The translations under genes were made by a program, and so were the position numbers. Positions 1 to 11,165 of a DNA stretch of 64,000 nt are shown here, piece after piece. Under the pieces are notes generated by a model. That model was not told the DNA's origin. It made no database searches and was given only the letters and a program-made list of their open reading frames with translations. The DNA comes from Chaunax sp. Z400 (lineage: Eukaryota; Chordata; Actinopteri; Lophiiformes; Chaunacidae). The stretch lies in NCBI GenBank assembly GCA_037577475.1, contig CM075194.1, forward strand, positions 21,268,992-21,332,991, in the 5' to 3' direction. The stretch's first letter is position 1. Each line of letters starts with the position of its first letter.

Positions 1-99
1 TAAGTTGGTTCAATGTTGCTTTCATGTAGCGAAGTACTTTTGCCATGTTTCTCTAGTTCAGCTTGCTTCAATGTAGTAAAGTTGAATAACTATTTAATA

Positions 100-262
100 A
101 CTGGTAGACACTGGAGAGCATGGTGTTAAAGACTGAAGTGAAGTCCAGGAGCAGAGCCCTGACATATAGGTGCTGGGCGTGTCAGTCCAGATGCTGTAAT
201 GCATGATGGAGACTGAGATTACCAGCATCTTCCAAGGAACCGTTGGCTCTGTAGGCAGATCT
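100..262 (-). mobile_element. LINE reverse transcriptase fragment
   Basis: Read on the minus strand, this stretch encodes a run with the residues FAYRAN near its start and LLLDFTSVFNT near its end. This matches the conserved reverse-transcriptase block of fish LINEs, usually seen as FAYR.. followed by DFSSAFNT. Only about 50 codons remain and the flanks do not continue the frame, so it is a short relic of a non-LTR retrotransposon. The clade cannot be fixed from this piece. Confidence 0.75.
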
Positions 263-1845
263 TATGCTGCGTTTACACGAACGTGACGCAAATTGTTCGC
301 ATACTATTATACTGGACTTCGACTATCCTCAGTTCCTCATTGGAGACCTTCGTCAGTTCTCCAGATGTCCTCATCCTGGTGTTCATGATGACATGTCTTG
401 ACAGTCACGTCAATGTCCATGTGATCATTATTAATATGATTTTAACAACAACCAAAACTCGATAGAGATAAATAAGGTTCTGGTAAAAACCACGGAGGCA
501 GAGTTTGTGCTGCTGCTCCACTGCCAGCATTGACGAGGGTCTGTGTGAAACTGATTTCAGCTCCTGCCAGTTTCTGGGAAATGAAAGAATAAACATGTCA
601 CAGGGCCCTTTTGGTAAAAGTGTAATTATCAGCCATGACGTCAATAACGACACAGGGATGCTTTCAACAGAGAGTCTCTGCAGGAGGCGAAGCCCAGTAA
701 TTGTAACTTTCCAGTTCAGACTGTGTCCTTCTCTGATTTATCCTTTTTGTTTGTCCGCAAACTCCACAGGTTGTCCAGAGGGATTTCAGACATGGCCCGA
801 GGGTATGCTTGCAGGACACAGGAAGTACAGGCAGCTTTACTCTAACTTGTAGCCTGAGCTGCATAACTGTCTGGGAGACGCTCTCCTAACCCATGCTACT
901 GCCTCCAGGGATGGTAGATCTGACAAGGTGAGCTCGATACTGGATGTACTCTGGCCTGGCAGTAGCAGAGTTGTTACCAATTTTCTTTTTAAAAGCAGAG
1001 CTTGTAGATTTTGCAGGGAACATTTTAGGTTCTATAAAACCAGCTCATGAGTATTCTGGAAAACAGTGTTCTTTTTTCGGACTGATTATTCCTGTACACC
1101 CCACAGGTGTGCTTATTACTGCATGCACCAATACGTCTCTAATGGTACCTCTGAACTGCTGAAAGTAAAAAGCAGGGGAGTTGTCTGATGTGCATTTCCA
1201 AAAATATCCTGACAATCATCCTTCAAAGTTTACATGTAGAATGCAGAGAACAATGCGTTGTACCATAATTACTCACATGTGCTGTAGACTATAGATACAT
1301 GTGGTTGCTAATGGCTGCAGGGTAATGATGCAAAGAACAGCATTGAACATCAGCCATATGGAGCTGCAGCGTGTGTGTTGACATCCTTATGTTTTTATTT
1401 CTCTGAGACGCTGAAGCAAACTGTGATATTGCATCGTTGATTAACATTTTTTAATTAGCGTTTTGTCGCTGCATAAATACATGGATCATTAGTTATTCTC
1501 TGGGTGTCTGAATCTCTTGGCGCTGTTTGCCTGAAAGATCTTCGGAAAATGGAAACACTTTATGTAAACATTTTAATTTTTTTAAGAGTTTCTCTAAACG
1601 TCTCATTTTAAGACTCTAAAGAAACACCAGTGATGTCACAATCTTTAATGAACCTTTCCTACGGAGGCAGAGGGCAGTAACTGCACCAACAGTGAATTTG
1701 AGATGATTTGAGATTTCAAGTTTTTTTAGGCTAAAACATTTAGTGACTTAATTTTATGCGCTACAAATTATTTTACCCCCCAAGAAAACAAAACAAAAAA
1801 CAGTAGCAGTGATTATAGACAAAATATAGACTTTAATATTATTAT
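263..1845. other. Non-coding stretch, nothing recognised
   Basis: Only short open frames without recognisable domains or splice context occur here. A motif near 270-290 (gcgtttacacgaacgtgacg) resembles the ends of a common fish MITE type also suspected near 33700-33860, but no partner end was found. No gene is called. Confidence 0.5.
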
Positions 1846-1915
1846 ACATGGTGGTGCAGTAGGTAGCGCTGTTGTCTCACAGCAAGAATTTCCTGGGTTC
1901 AAATCCCACTGTGTA
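1846..1915 (+). mobile_element. tRNA-like SINE fragment
   Basis: The segment contains a good pol III A box (tggtgcagtag, 1852-1862, fitting TRGYNNARNNG) and a B box (ggttcaaatcc, 1896-1906) at tRNA-like spacing, with the text gtctcacagcaagaa between them that is common in fish repeats. It ends exactly where block A begins, so it sits on the duplication breakpoint. It is a relic of a tRNA-derived repeat and not a functional tRNA, since no cloverleaf or anticodon arm is evident. Confidence 0.65.
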
Positions 1916-2465
1916 TATACACCACTAATACAGTACACTATTGAACACATAATGTTAAAAATATAGAAACGTATGTTTTTCATAGAATTCAGTAGAATCC
2001 TAAACATATTACATACACCAGATTGAATATATTTGTAAAACTGTAGAGGATGACGACATTAAAACCCCATTATCTCAGCTGGTAGTCTGTTTGTAGGCAT
2101 CTTTGTTAGCAGCTCACTAATGATCCCCTCCTACAAATATATTGAGCAACAGTAAAGTAGTCATTTTTTTTAACAGTAATTTTATAGGATTTCATGCAAT
2201 CCTGTTCATATTAAATATCAAAGGCAAATTGTGGTTCACACAGCTTTATTCACACTTTAACGGTACAGAAAAATCGGTTTTGTGCAAATTATTGGTTTTT
2301 GCCTTTGTGTTTACAAGTCAAAAAGTGTGGATGGTGAGACAGAGAATAACAACAGTCGGTACCGCGTGTGACCACCTCCAGCATTTATCACTGCTTCACA
2401 CCTCCTGTGCATGGAATGGATAAGACATTAATCTGGACTTGTAGGATGACATGCCATTCTTCCAT

Positions 2466-3127
2466 TCAGCAGTGCTGTGACAAGTTTTTCATGTGTTGTT
2501 CATGTGTTGCTGGAGCAGGATCTCTCCGTCTCACCCGGTGAGAACATTCCCACAGATGCTCTATTGGGTTGAGATCTGGTGAATATGCTGGCCAAGGAGG
2601 GACAGCGACATTGTTCTGGTCCAGGTAGGCTCCTCCTGACAGACATGAGCCACATGTGGTCTGGCATCGTCCGGCATGAAGTTGTTGCCTGATTGCTGTA
2701 TCCTGGGAATGACATGTGGACCTAGGACCGTATCTCACTAACAGATAGCTCTTAGTGTATCGTGAATGTGGACAAGGTCTGACCGCCATCCATTTGCAAT
2801 GACTCCCCACATCATGACATCACCACCAAAATGGTCCACTTCCTGGATGTATGTATCAGCTCTGTGCAAGTTTGATCTGGACTTGTCACTAAATGTGATC
2901 TGCCTCCACTGTGCAATATGCCATAACATCTGTAACATCTGTGCTACACATGTCTGCAGAGTTCTGGTCATCAGCATCATCAGCATCCCAAATTCCTGGT
3001 CACGCAAGTTTTGCAGAAATTGTGGCATCATCAGTTGTTTCAGGAGGATATTAATTTTGCCCGGGTTTAGCCTTGGCCCGGTGTGCACAATCACACCACA
3101 ACCATCATTTACTCTGAAATGCATCAA
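2466..3127 (-). pseudogene. Tc1-like transposase remnant, copy 1
   Basis: The minus strand encodes pieces of a Tc1/mariner DDE transposase in three frames. The first catalytic block is seen as TFSDKSRSNLHRAD (2738-3127 frame), the second as DDARPHVA in another frame near 2670, and the third as WPAYSPDLNPIEHLWE in the 2466-2810 frame. At least two frameshifts therefore separate the catalytic residues, and no N-terminal helix-turn-helix region is recognisable upstream. The same breaks occur at 44563-45251, so the element was dead before the duplication. Terminal inverted repeats were not identified. Confidence 0.85.
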
Positions 3128-5804
3128 TGTTATGACTGTGTAATGACTAAATAATGGTTATTCATGATTTAACATGTTTTGGTTTAGAGTACTTAATAAA
3201 AGTCATTTCTATTCATCACGTTTGTTTGTTTGTTTGTTTCAATAGAAAGGAAAGGAAAATATTGGGTTCTTAATGTTTCTAAAGTCGCTCAGTATATATA
3301 TATATACACACACATGTAAATATATATATATATATATATATATATACTGTATATACACATGTAAATATGTGTGTAATGTACTAGTACCTTTGATACTTCT
3401 GTATATTTATGAACAGATAATTATATTTGCTAGCTGAGACTTAACTCAGTAATATTCATATGGGTGACTTTCACTTTGCACATTTACTCCAGTATGTCTT
3501 ATGACCTTTTTAAAACACTGCTTTCAATAACTGAAATTTTTAAGGGTCAAGACATCTGAGCAAACTGAGATGAATACAAACCTACATCCTGTGTTCTTGA
3601 CCTTGACCAAGACACACTTCATCATAACGCTCTCACTTTCTCCTCATGTCATCAGTGGAGTTACTCCAAGGCTGCAGACAAATGCTCCTGATTTCTCTTT
3701 ACAAAATGACTCCCCTACTGCAGAGAGGACATGTGGGCTCTTCTTCTCTCTTTCACAAATGATCGATCTTTTCATGCTCATGCTTTGTCACACAGACGCT
3801 CTGTGTTTGAGGCCTGAAGGGCAAATTAAGTACATGCAAAAAGGAAACATTTATTCATGAACACATACCTGTTATTGGAACTTATGGTGTGTTCTTCATA
3901 ATAAGTGACCTTCATTAGAATCAGTGGATTTGTTAATAAATACAGTGAACTGTATCTCCAGACCTCTCTCAAAAGTATTATTTGTTGAATTATTTCAGGT
4001 CTGACATTTTAACACATTATAAATATAGAGCAAGAAATTCAGAAAATTTAAAACCCAATGAATTTACATCACATGTCCAAAAAGGAGTGAGAAGAAGTAT
4101 AAATTTATCTAACCCCACCCCTTCTCCATCATTCATTAACTGATAATTCTTCATATGCTTCCGGTGTAAAATACATTTAAATATTATATAATATAGATAC
4201 ATATAAATATAATATATATATATACATTTGTTGTGTGTATGAATTAATTTGGTGGCAAAAGTTTTCTAATCTAACAGATTTAACACAAAAACTGACAACA
4301 ATGAAAGTCTGTATAAGTGTCCTTAGAAATGCAGAGGGCCATTTTTGACTGTATGGAAAGTTACATAGTATATAAGAAATAGTAAGAATTTAGAAGAAAG
4401 GTGTATAAAAAGGGAAAAGACAACAACAATATTTTTTGCAGAACAACTAATATGACTTGATCACAAACATAGACTTTACCCACCTTTTCATCTATGGAAT
4501 ACAAACATTCTCATCATACTGTTAGAGTAGGAAAGTGATTAGTACAATAGTCTAATGGTAAAAGATGATAATGTTAAATCTACATTAAAATTATTGGAAA
4601 ATAAACTTAGGAAAAAAGACTGATCTTTGCAGAAATATTGGCCATAAATATCAATAAGACATAATCACCTTTACTTGTTTGTTACTATAATACTAAGTAA
4701 GAAATAAACTTCAGAACCAAAACTGTGTAACTGACCTCTTTTACTTTCTCTGAACTAAAGATACCCGTCACAGTAATTACTTACTGTAAACTCATTAGTG
4801 GATTTGTAACTACCTATCCTCACTTTAACCCACAGGCTACATGGAGCCGTGGCTGCAATGAAATCTCTTCTCCACCAGAGGACTATCACACCACACAATC
4901 CATCTCCCATCATCCCTCTGCAGCCAAATGAAACCTGCTTAAGATTCACAGACTCAGAGGGAATGCAAATGTCATGCAGCGTAATCTCACTTAGTTATCC
5001 TGAGACATACCATTATCAGCAAACACTCTAATGTGCCAGACAACACAAAGACTAATCTTTGCAGCTTCTGAGTCATAACTTTAAAGTGTAGAAGATATCA
5101 GGATAACATATAATGTGATAATATCTGATATATGTTAATCTGCTGGGTCTGAATCCCCTCCTGAGGGACATGAATACAAACGTGTGGATTATACTAAAGG
5201 AAGGAAATAATAAAAATGCAGAATAATCCACATGTGGATGAAAGAATGCTGATGTAGTCAATTCATTAATAATGGTGTTTGTTATTATTGTCTTTATCTT
5301 CATTTTGCTGCTTTTAAAGCTTCATTATTCTCTCAGTGTCAGAGATAGGGCCTTTTTCACATTCATTTTGCATTGATTTCTGATCGAAAACTATACACAA
5401 AAAAACTCTAATTTACATATACAATAATAAATGAAGCTCAGAGTAAAAATATAAGTCTGCTGCTGTTCTTGGGTCCATCTTCCATTGTCAGTTTCTGATC
5501 TTGTGAGTCCATGGCTCTATATGTGAGCCATACAGAGTGCAGTATTATAAAACCACCTCACCAGCCTTCATTTAGTGCCTGCAGAACAATCACACTATAA
5601 AATAACATATATCATAAATATAATTTAATAAGTATAAATTAATGCCTTTTGAATTTGAAAGTGTTTTTATTCTGTAAAGACAACCAATTGGAGAAATAGT
5701 TGGTTCTGGGGAAATATTACACTTCACAGTGCAACAAAGATATACATATAAAAGCACAATGTGTGTGCATTCATTAATAAAATGTGAAGTCCACTCAATG
5801 AGAG
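3128..5804. other. AT-rich non-coding part of block A
   Basis: The stretch holds a (GTTT)n tract near 3219-3240, a (TA)n/(CATA)n microsatellite at about 3290-3360, and short frames such as 3570-3860 and 4755-4949. These frames recur in the other copy only because the DNA was recently duplicated; they lack recognisable domains or splice context. No gene is called. Confidence 0.6.
3290..3360. repeat. (TA)n-rich microsatellite
   Basis: Alternating TA with interspersed cacatg blocks. The counterpart at about 45425-45485 is shorter, so the tract changed length after duplication. Confidence 0.85.
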
Positions 5805-5880
5805 CATTCCATTTATATTATCTGAATTAATTAGTTTCCTACCTTTGAAACTAATTAATTCAGATAATATAAATGGAATG
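5805..5880. repeat. Perfect palindrome, 34-bp arms, copy 1
   Basis: The left arm 5805-5838 and right arm 5847-5880 are exact reverse complements separated by 8 bases (ctaccttt). The arms are AT-rich. The ten bases cctttgaaac appear at the inner edge of the right arm (5842) and again directly after it (5881), as expected if the right arm was copied from the left arm by a strand switch at a short homology. The structure is unchanged in copy 2 (47931-48006). Confidence 0.95.
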
Positions 5881-6528
5881 CCTTTGAAACTCACTGTTTA
5901 GTCGAGTGATGCATGTGGATCACAGGCCAGGTCATAAAAATGATCACTTTGATTAACAGTCGATGTAATAATAATAATAAATAATAAATTTAAAAAATAT
6001 GAATGAGGAAAATATATATATTATCTGCAATGATGCCACTGGAGCAGAAATAGTAGGACATCTCCTGCTTTATCCATGAGACACAGCAGCTGAATTTCGT
6101 TCATTGTGAAAATGTCGTGACGCGCTGACAGGATCTGATGTTAACTAATGGTCTGTGTTCTTCTACACAATCAAAAGGTCTGTCATACAGTCTGTCCGGT
6201 TCAAGTCTCTGCATTGGTGAAAATAACTTGGTCAGGTGGGTCAGATGAAGGGACAGAACAAACAGAGAGCGAGAACAAATCATAGGGGATGGATCATTCA
6301 CTACAACATCCTCATGCATTACTGCTTGTCAGATCATTTATGCTTCTTGTCACGACCTGGATCTAAGGCCATGACAAAAGAGTGGGAGACGCAGATTGAA
6401 GGCGAATGATAATACATTTATTTAACAAAACCATCAGAAACATGGGATGTGTTTATCAGTAAGTCAGTAACGTGTGTGAGTGTAGGCATGTGTGTAACAT
6501 ACAGTGTGTGGAATACAGAGCCCCTCTG

Positions 6529-6883
6529 GTGACATTGGGAAAAATAAAAATAATGCATGGCCACGCGTTAGTATCTCGTGGCCACGAATTAAGAATCTTG
6601 TGGGAATGAGTTAGTATGTTGTGGCCAGAACATATCAGACCTATTGTCATCTCCATGCAGTCACTGTTCATTGTTGTTTTAGCCACTTTGTTGGGTTCTT
6701 GCAGACTTGTTACTTTATTTGACATCTGCACGATGTGATCAAACTGTATATTTGCTACAGCTACCTGCTCCGTTCGCAGCCCAACATGCGGGACGCGCAC
6801 TCACTCTGCATCTCCATTCATCTGACTCTCGCTGTCTCTCCCATCTACACACACCTATGCTACTCTGAGGTCTCTGAGGTAGC
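6529..6883. mobile_element. Rearranged non-autonomous DNA transposon, copy 1
   Basis: The left end (ggtgacattggg at 6529) and subterminal repeats with cgtggccac match the element at 48653-49363. From about 6610 to 6863 the sequence is the reverse complement of about 49079-49323 in copy 2, so the right interior has been flipped and the remaining interior and right end are lost. A filler of about 20 bases (6864-6883), built of repeated tctgagg, joins it to the SGNH-like coding sequence. The transposon superfamily is not identified. Confidence 0.75.
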
Positions 6884-7393
6884 TCTGAGCGGGTAGAGAT
6901 GGACAGCTATCCAGGGGCCCGATTTGAACATCTCATGGAAATGCTGAAAAAGGTTCCACCAACCAAGTCCGTGAAGACGGTTGTGTTGTCGGCAGGTCTC
7001 AACAACGGCCTCAGAGGACAAGAAACAGAGAGCGAGATCAAGCAGCTGAAAGCTCTGTTAAAGGGGGCTGAGGAGACCTTTCCTGATGCCCAGATTCATG
7101 TTCCAGTCATCAACTTCAGTGAAAAACTGGAGAAAAAACAAAAGCAGCAGTTGGTGAGTTTAAACAGCTTCATCAAATCCAACTGCAACTTTTTATCTGG
7201 ACTCGGTTCACTCAACTTCTGGACTGAGCCAAAGGACCCGGTGCACTGGGCAGCGAGGACAGCTGGTGTCATCGTCCAGCACTGGCTTGATCAGCGAAGG
7301 TCTCCATCAAACAGTAGTTCCTTCAGCGACTGCCTCCAGACGCTTCTTCCTACCCCAACTCCCTCCACCCTGATGGCGACTGTTTCATTTTGA
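6884..7393 (+). pseudogene. SGNH-hydrolase-like gene, 5'-truncated copy
   Basis: An open frame of 164 codons starts at an ATG at 6899 (MDSYPGARF...) and ends at 7393. It matches the C-terminal two thirds of the SGNH-like protein of copy 2 (51325-52027), including the AGLNN block and the late DPVHW motif, where the catalytic Asp-His of SGNH hydrolases is expected. The GDSN block with the nucleophile serine, and the upstream coiled-coil exon, are absent because sequence upstream of 6884 was replaced in a rearrangement. Unlike copy 2, the frame after the AGLNN block is intact. A product would lack the nucleophile, so a pseudogene is the best reading; expression from a new upstream promoter cannot be excluded. 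Confidence 0.75.
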
Positions 7394-8681
7394 TAAGATT
7401 TATTGGTTTTCAACTTCTGTATAACAATACTTTGTATTTGGTATTGTTAAATAAACTAATATTTAATTTAATGTTGTTTTTATGATTTACAATTGTGTGT
7501 AAGTGAATATATTTTGGTAAATGAAGTGGTGAATTAAGTATAAATGACTGCAGTACATATAGTGTTATTTACAACAACACAAACACACAGATAAATGAAC
7601 AACATGCATGTATTAAATGCAAGAAATAGTCATCCACTCAACAGCAGTGGCAAGAGGTGTGAAAAGTTCCAGCACAAATCAGACAACGGAGACCTAAGAT
7701 GAGAAATTAAAAATATGCTGAATATATTTGTGTGTTTTTATGCAGGCCGAGACTTTTTGACAGGCATTTTCATTGTTAAACATCCCATAATGGTTCCAAG
7801 AAGCAGACTTTAATGACTTATGACTATTTCTTTGGGCAGTGTCCATGGATGTTTTTTTTCCCCCTGAGCTGTCATTCATTTGACTGAGCTTCAGTGTGTG
7901 CAGTTGTACAGTTTGTGCCACAGAGTCAATGAATTGCTCATTCTCACATACAGTATTTGATGCTTTATCTCAATCTTCTTTTCAACCTGTGCAATTCTTT
8001 CAGTCAGGCACTCACAATCCACGCTACTCAAACATTTTTCCATGGTGTCCTTGAACTAGTCAAAGGATCTTAACAGATACAGTAAAAGGCTCATGCTGTT
8101 TGGAGGTCACACTTTCACAGTACAAGAGAAGTGATTCAAATGCTAAAATATATGATTGTAGCATCAGTGTTTTTCATAATTTGATGTCACAATGATTAAT
8201 TAGTGTCCGAGATCCACTTTCAATAGCTGTTTGGGGGAAAAACACAAGGATATTAGTAAAAGAATGGAAGCATAGAGGAGAGGAAGCAAACACAGTCATA
8301 TTCTTCCCCATGACAGAACTTTAAGCCATGCACTTAAAGTCAAGACAGTAACACAGAATGTGCATGCCCTAAGTCAGTAGCATTAATCATCTGGGAACGT
8401 TGGACAAAATGTTGTACAAAATTTAACATCAATATATCTTCTAGCTGGTTATATTTGTGGATGGACCGAAGTGGTGGACTGACTGGTCGACCAGTCACCC
8501 ACAGACTAAGACTGCCAACTTTAGATCCATGCATCCAGCATGGATACAACATGTTATCATCCTTGTACATGAGCTTTATAGCTTGCAGGGAGGGATTATT
8601 TTCTGCAGAGTTTTTGATCAAACGTTTCTTTTGCTATTTGGCTTTTCTGTTATACACATAGTTGGATTAAATTTTAAGTTA
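7394..8681. other. Intergenic, partly specific to copy 1
   Basis: From 7394 to about 7820 the sequence matches 52028-52455. From about 7822 to 8711 it has no counterpart in copy 2, where the flanks are joined directly (gactta followed by tctactttgg). No coding sequence is recognised; small open frames on both strands around 8340-8700 have no domains. Confidence 0.6.
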
Positions 8682-9175
8682 ACCCTCCTGTTGTGTTAGT
8701 TTCCTGTTAACTACTTTGGTGTTCCTGGTCAAAAATAACCTCTCTACTTTAGCTGATGTTAAATCCATAATAATACATATATTATCACCTAATGTTGTGT
8801 TTCATCTTTCTATCAACTCAAGTTTTTGTGAATATTTGATATAAATATGATATGATTTGAAATAATATAAGTTCTTCCATTTTCTATTTATGGCCTGTAG
8901 GCCTCATTGACCTGAGCTCAGTTCACTTGGCCATCGTGCTGCTACAGAATGAACTGAGAGCAAGGCCTCAAAATAGCTTTATATACCAGAGTTGTGAAAA
9001 AGTTGTTTATATCATTGAAACAATGTTGTGGTTGTTTTTGACAATTGCCAACAGGTGTGGTTCCAATGGGGTAAAAATTTCATTGGGGATAGGTTCTCGT
9101 CAGGGTTGCCATGGAAGCCAAAAAGAGGCGTTTCTAATGACCGGTCATTTTTGACCGGGAACACAAAGGGTGTAC
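8682..9175. mobile_element. piggyBac/Looper-like MITE, copy 1
   Basis: The left end starts at a TTAA (ttaaccctcctgttgtg) followed by tggtgttcctggtcaaaaat. The right end reads gaccgggaacacaaaggg, whose reverse complement repeats the left-end text. TTAA targets and CCCT..TGTGTT ends are typical of piggyBac-like elements, and gaccggtcatttttgaccgg forms a subterminal palindrome. No transposase is encoded. Assignment to this superfamily rests on end motifs only. Confidence 0.6.
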
Positions 9176-9357
9176 ACAAGTTCAATAAAACACTTAAAAT
9201 GTGATAGAAATTCTGAAAATTTGTTTTGTGGTTGTTCAGATGCAACAAAGTGATGGAACCTCATGACAAACAGATGAAATAAACTACAATTTTTAGAGAG
9301 AAATATTACAAATGTTTTTCTCCCAAATATCACACAAAATACTATTTCTACTGACTA

Positions 9358-9938
9358 CTGCAGTCTGAAAATGATTCAACCCCTTGATGTCAAGAATCTC
9401 CAGTATTTTGTAGAGACCCTTTAGCTGCTATGGCCTGCTGTAAACATGATGCTTATCCAGACACCAGCTTCTGGCCGCGTTCCTGAGGAATCTTAGCCTG
9501 TAGATCATGGATCAAGGCCTCCAGTTCTGGAATATTTCTGGCTTTACATGCTGCAACCACATTCTTCAAATCCCACCAGAGATTCTCCAGTTGATTCAAT
9601 CAAGTGACTGTGATGGTGATCCAAGCCTTGGTGGACTTTGAGCTATAGTTGGGATCACCGTCCTTTTGCGTCATCCTTGGCATAAAAAGTCTGTCTTATC
9701 TAGGTGGTTCTGAGCTACTGAAGACAACTTTTATTGTGCTTTTGGGTCAGCAGTGGTGAATATTTTGGAGTTTAGGCATGGAGACCTGATGCAAATTTAG
9801 CCCTTAATAGAAAAAAACTTGAAGACTCCATTGCCAAAGTAAGTCTATGAAAGTTGGCACAGTTTTAACAATGTCTGATTTGTATGCGTTCTTACGAGGG
9901 ATGCTGTTTAGGAGGTTGAATAATTTTGAGACTGCAAA
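9358..9938. mobile_element. Tc1/mariner-derived element, copy 1
   Basis: The ends are inverted repeats: gcagtctgaaaatgattcaa on the left and, on the right, the complement of gcagtctcaaaattattcaa. The interior contains caaatcccaccagagattct and gggatcaccgtcc-like text that follows the order found in fish Tc1 transposases on the minus strand, but frames are broken and much of the gene is missing. The counterpart is 53057-53638. Confidence 0.65.
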
Positions 9939-10251
9939 AGTATTATTTGTGTTGAGATTGTTAAAAAGAAACTTAATATCTGTTGTATTGAATTATTTAA
10001 ACCGCTCTTGTTTGATTTAGTTGTTGCAAACAGCTGATCAATAGAATATTTTCCTAATAAACTTAATATATAATGTTAGTTGAATAGTTTTGCTTCCAAC
10101 TGTAACTTGTCCCATCTCAACATTTCTGATGATGATTTCTTAATTTGTAGAATCATAAGGATATCCAAATTAAGTATTTTTATTACTAATCCAACCCAAT
10201 AGTAATCACTCTGATGCCTGATCTGACGACGATCATATACTTCTTATATAT

Positions 10252-10329
10252 ACAGTACCAGTCAAAGATTTGAAACACAGTTTCCCATTCAAGTGGATGG
10301 GAAGGTATGTCCAAACTATTGACTGGTAC

Positions 10330-10332
<3 letters not shown>
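10252..10332. mobile_element. Short Tc1-like MITE (accagtcaa type), copy 1
   Basis: This 81-bp unit begins acagtaccagtcaa and ends with the inverse ttgactggtactgt. The inner text is also nearly self-complementary (cattcaagtggatgg). Related units are at 53952-54031 and 62307-62385. A further half end (actaccagtcaaaag) lies at 10381-10395, at the start of the minisatellite. These ends are common among fish Tc1/mariner repeats. Confidence 0.75.

Positions 10333-10334
<2 letters not shown>

Positions 10335-10376
<42 letters not shown>
10335..10376. repeat. (TA)n microsatellite
   Basis: An uninterrupted TA run follows the MITE directly. Similar tracts follow the MITE at 62388-62436, but the MITE at 53952-54031 lacks it. 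Confidence 0.95.
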
Positions 10377-10382
<6 letters not shown>

Positions 10383-10395
10383 TACCAGTCAAAAG

Positions 10396-10737
10396 CTACA
10401 GCACGAATGCAAAAGCCACAACTCGAATGCTAAAGCTACAACACACTCGAATGCAAAAGCCACAACACGAACACAAAAGCCACACCACGAACGCAAAAGC
10501 CACAACACGAACACAAAAGCCACACCACGAACGCAAAAGCCACAACAAGAACGCAAAAGCCACACCACGAACGCAAAAGCCACAACACGAACACAAAAGC
10601 CACAACACGAACACAAAAGCCACACCACGAACGCCAAAGCTACAGCACAAATGCAAAAGCCACAACTCGAATGCAAAAGCTACAACACACTCGAATGCAA
10701 AAGCCACAACACGAATGCAAAAGCCACAACAAACTTG
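10396..10737. repeat. 20-bp minisatellite, copy 1 (about 17 units)
   Basis: Tandem 20-bp units of the type aaaagccacaacacgaacgc, with variants in the cac/tac and acg/tcg/ttg positions and two 24-bp units containing acacac. The unit contains no stop codon in most frames on either strand, so long open frames appear that are by-products of the repeat. The related array at 62818-63550 is about twice as long. The array begins next to a half MITE end and stops at a palindrome (10739-10752). Confidence 0.95.
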
Positions 10738-10738
10738 T

Positions 10739-11165
10739 CACGTTATAACGTGTACAAACTTATCATGTTAAAACATACTCTTGTTTGAATGAGTAAAGTC
10801 TGCGGAGAACGGATAAACTGAGGAATGTGGCTCACCTACGTGATTTGATAAAGTTGTACTTCATGCTCAGATTGAGACATAGAAATCTTAACAGTGGAAT
10901 ATCCGTGTTTTGGGCCAACGAGATGTCAGTCCACTGGAAAAATAGCAACAAGTGCCCACTTCAATGTGTAATATAATGCTTGTCCAATGTCTGTTTATGA
11001 AGTATGTTTTTACGATGTTATTTGCCATATTGATTGTATTGTATATTCTACACTTCAGTAAAGTTGTGGGAAAAAAACACACTTCCACTTCCGTCAGAGG
11101 CCAACTTATCGTGTTGAGACGTGATAAGTTCACATTATAACAATAAAAGGTATCACGTTATAAGT
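10739..11165. mobile_element. Block B: putative MITE with cacgttataacg ends
   Basis: The left edge has the perfect 14-bp palindrome cacgttataacgtg (10739-10752), and the right edge has ggtatcacgttataag, so gttataacgtgatac is present near both ends in inverted orientation. A second imperfect palindrome, aacttatcgtgt and acgtgataagtt, lies at about 11104-11131. The segment recurs after the second minisatellite (63553 onward), where the right-edge motif has lost about 16 bp. A non-autonomous transposon is likely; the superfamily is not identified. Confidence 0.5.

Larger units (their letters stand above)
1916..10332. repeat. Segmental duplication block A, copy 1
   Basis: This block matches 44032-54031 in the same orientation almost throughout, with scattered substitutions. 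The left edge is the shared text tatacaccac at 1916 and 44032; the right edge is a short Tc1-like MITE. Larger differences are an inversion plus deletion around 6610-6883, a segment at about 7822-8711 missing from copy 2, small repeat-length changes, and a 20-bp difference near 1980. It holds a Tc1-like remnant, a palindrome, an SGNH-like pseudogene and several MITEs. Confidence 0.95.

Noticed and set aside
1846..1915. Functional tRNA gene
   Set aside because: A and B boxes are present but no cloverleaf or anticodon arm can be drawn, and the text matches a dispersed fish repeat.
2766..3143. Plus-strand 125-codon frame (also 44890-45267)
   Set aside because: Antisense of the Tc1-like transposase remnant.
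3570..3860. Small frames conserved between block A copies (also 4755-4949, 6101-6319 and their partners)
   Set aside because: Conservation is explained by recent duplication of the whole block; there are no domains, splice signals or codon pattern.
10396..10737. CRISPR-like array
   Set aside because: Tandem units are contiguous without spacers and the genome is eukaryotic, so this is a minisatellite.
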